DNA of 43,100 nt from Rhodocyclaceae bacterium (GTDB lineage Bacteria; Pseudomonadota; Gammaproteobacteria; Burkholderiales; CAIKXV01), in contig JADCHX010000016.1 in the NCBI GenBank assembly GCA_020248265.1, positions 1 to 43,100 of the forward strand, in the 5' to 3' direction. The translations under genes were made by a program, and so were the position numbers. A model generated the notes under the pieces. The model was not told where the DNA came from, searched no databases, and saw nothing but the letters and a program-made list of their open reading frames with translations. Positions 42,764-43,100 of the stretch are shown here, piece after piece. Numbering within the stretch: position 1 is the stretch's first letter; each line of letters starts with the position of its first letter.

Positions 42764-42770
42764 GTCTAAC
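42764..42770 (-). other. GTTRRRY core at the cassette's 5' boundary
   Basis: On the minus strand GTTAGAC, followed by C and then GCAGGTTCT ATG, fits the R' core where cassettes join (cut after the first G). The matching RYYYAAC box of an upstream attC is not found in the next 150 bases; the end of the IS element there may have removed it. Confidence 0.5.
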
Positions 42771-42919
42771 GAAGCTGTGCAAAAACCCGGGTGGCAGCAC
42801 TCGCGAGCCGGGGTGATGTGATCGATTGGCGTTTCACGCCGTCTGGCTTCCTGGTTTGCATTTCTGCCTTCTGCAAGCGCTATGGATCGCTCTGTGGGGG
42901 CATGCTGCCCCGCGAGCCG

Positions 42920-43100
42920 TCACTGTAACTCGCATCTGGCCAGTTTCTCAATGTTGTGCACGAGGCAGAATAGTCGCCACTGGGTTCCGACCTTGTTCAG
43001 CCCGCGCAGCGTGAACCGGTTCAGGCGCTTGTTGTGCCGCAAGTTGCCGAACACCGGCTCCACGGTTCCGATCCGCTGGCTATAGCGACGCCTGCCCTCA
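42920..43100 (-). CDS. IS1182-type transposase, C-terminal part (5' end beyond the window)
   Basis: The minus-strand frame reads YSQRIGTVEPVFGNLRHNKR, LNRFTLRGLNKVGTQWRLFC and LVHNIEKLARCELQ to a TGA at 42920. This is the conserved end of IS1182-family DDE transposases, including the catalytic Glu in TVEPVFGN. The gene enters from the right edge, so the start and the other inverted repeat are not seen. The element end lies somewhere between the stop and 42770. Confidence 0.75.
   Translation of the reverse strand, partial: EGRRRYSQRIGTVEPVFGNLRHNKRLNRFTLRGLNKVGTQWRLFCLVHNIEKLARCELQ

Noticed and set aside
42770-42919. A complete upstream attC or attI next to the GTTAGAC core
   Set aside because: No RYYYAAC box or long stem was found in the 150 bases to the IS element; only the core itself is reported.

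Overview
The window is high-GC, densely coded DNA, most likely from a betaproteobacterium of the Burkholderiales. The main clues are four Bug-type (TctC) solute-binding proteins, a DUF3300/DUF2950 pair, HrpA, and the general gene style. The order is an inference from gene content; there is no rRNA or tRNA gene here to confirm it.

Layout. (1) 1-7917, minus: one uninterrupted reading frame of 2639 codons, the N-terminal part of a giant Ig-repeat surface adhesin that runs off the left edge. (2) 7918-9518: a non-coding stretch with an IS3-type transposase scrap, then a lower-GC LuxR-type regulator. (3) 9725-21136: a Bug protein, the DUF2950/DUF3300 secreted pair, a histidine kinase/response regulator pair with a periplasmic sensor, an outer-membrane beta-barrel, a DUF4239 membrane protein, a DUF2252 protein and a lipoprotein amidohydrolase. 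(4) 21230-28322: a catabolic or uptake cluster with a divergent Bug gene, a formylglycine sulfatase, two further Bug genes and a convergent large amidase. (5) 28599-34027: a small Ala/Pro-rich exported protein, an MFS transporter, and hrpA overlapping the MFS gene.

(6) 34028-43100 is an accessory, mosaic region. It holds a 35-codon small ORF with a full-length Shine-Dalgarno and its own terminator; a decayed antitoxin/RelE-ParE remnant; an orphan polymorphic-toxin tip with its immunity gene; the 3' remnant of an ATPase-dependent transposon; an Xre regulator-antitoxin-PIN toxin operon with an operator palindrome on its promoter; a LysM-type toxin-carrier fragment; an AbiEi/AbiEii pair; a SEC-C protein; and a lower-GC gene of unknown function that sits between a GTTAGAC core and a 114-bp attC-like site, i.e. 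a probable lone integron gene cassette. At the right edge is the end of an IS1182-type transposase. In this region every toxin-antitoxin toxin carries an inactivating lesion (TAA in PIN, TAG in AbiEii, deletion or frameshift in RelE/ParE), while the partners of PIN and AbiEii are intact.

How the genes work together: the sulfatase, Bug and amidase cluster suggests periplasmic capture of organic acids or amides and release of sulfate or acid groups. The two-component system may respond to a small periplasmic ligand. The right third is a landing zone for mobile modules.
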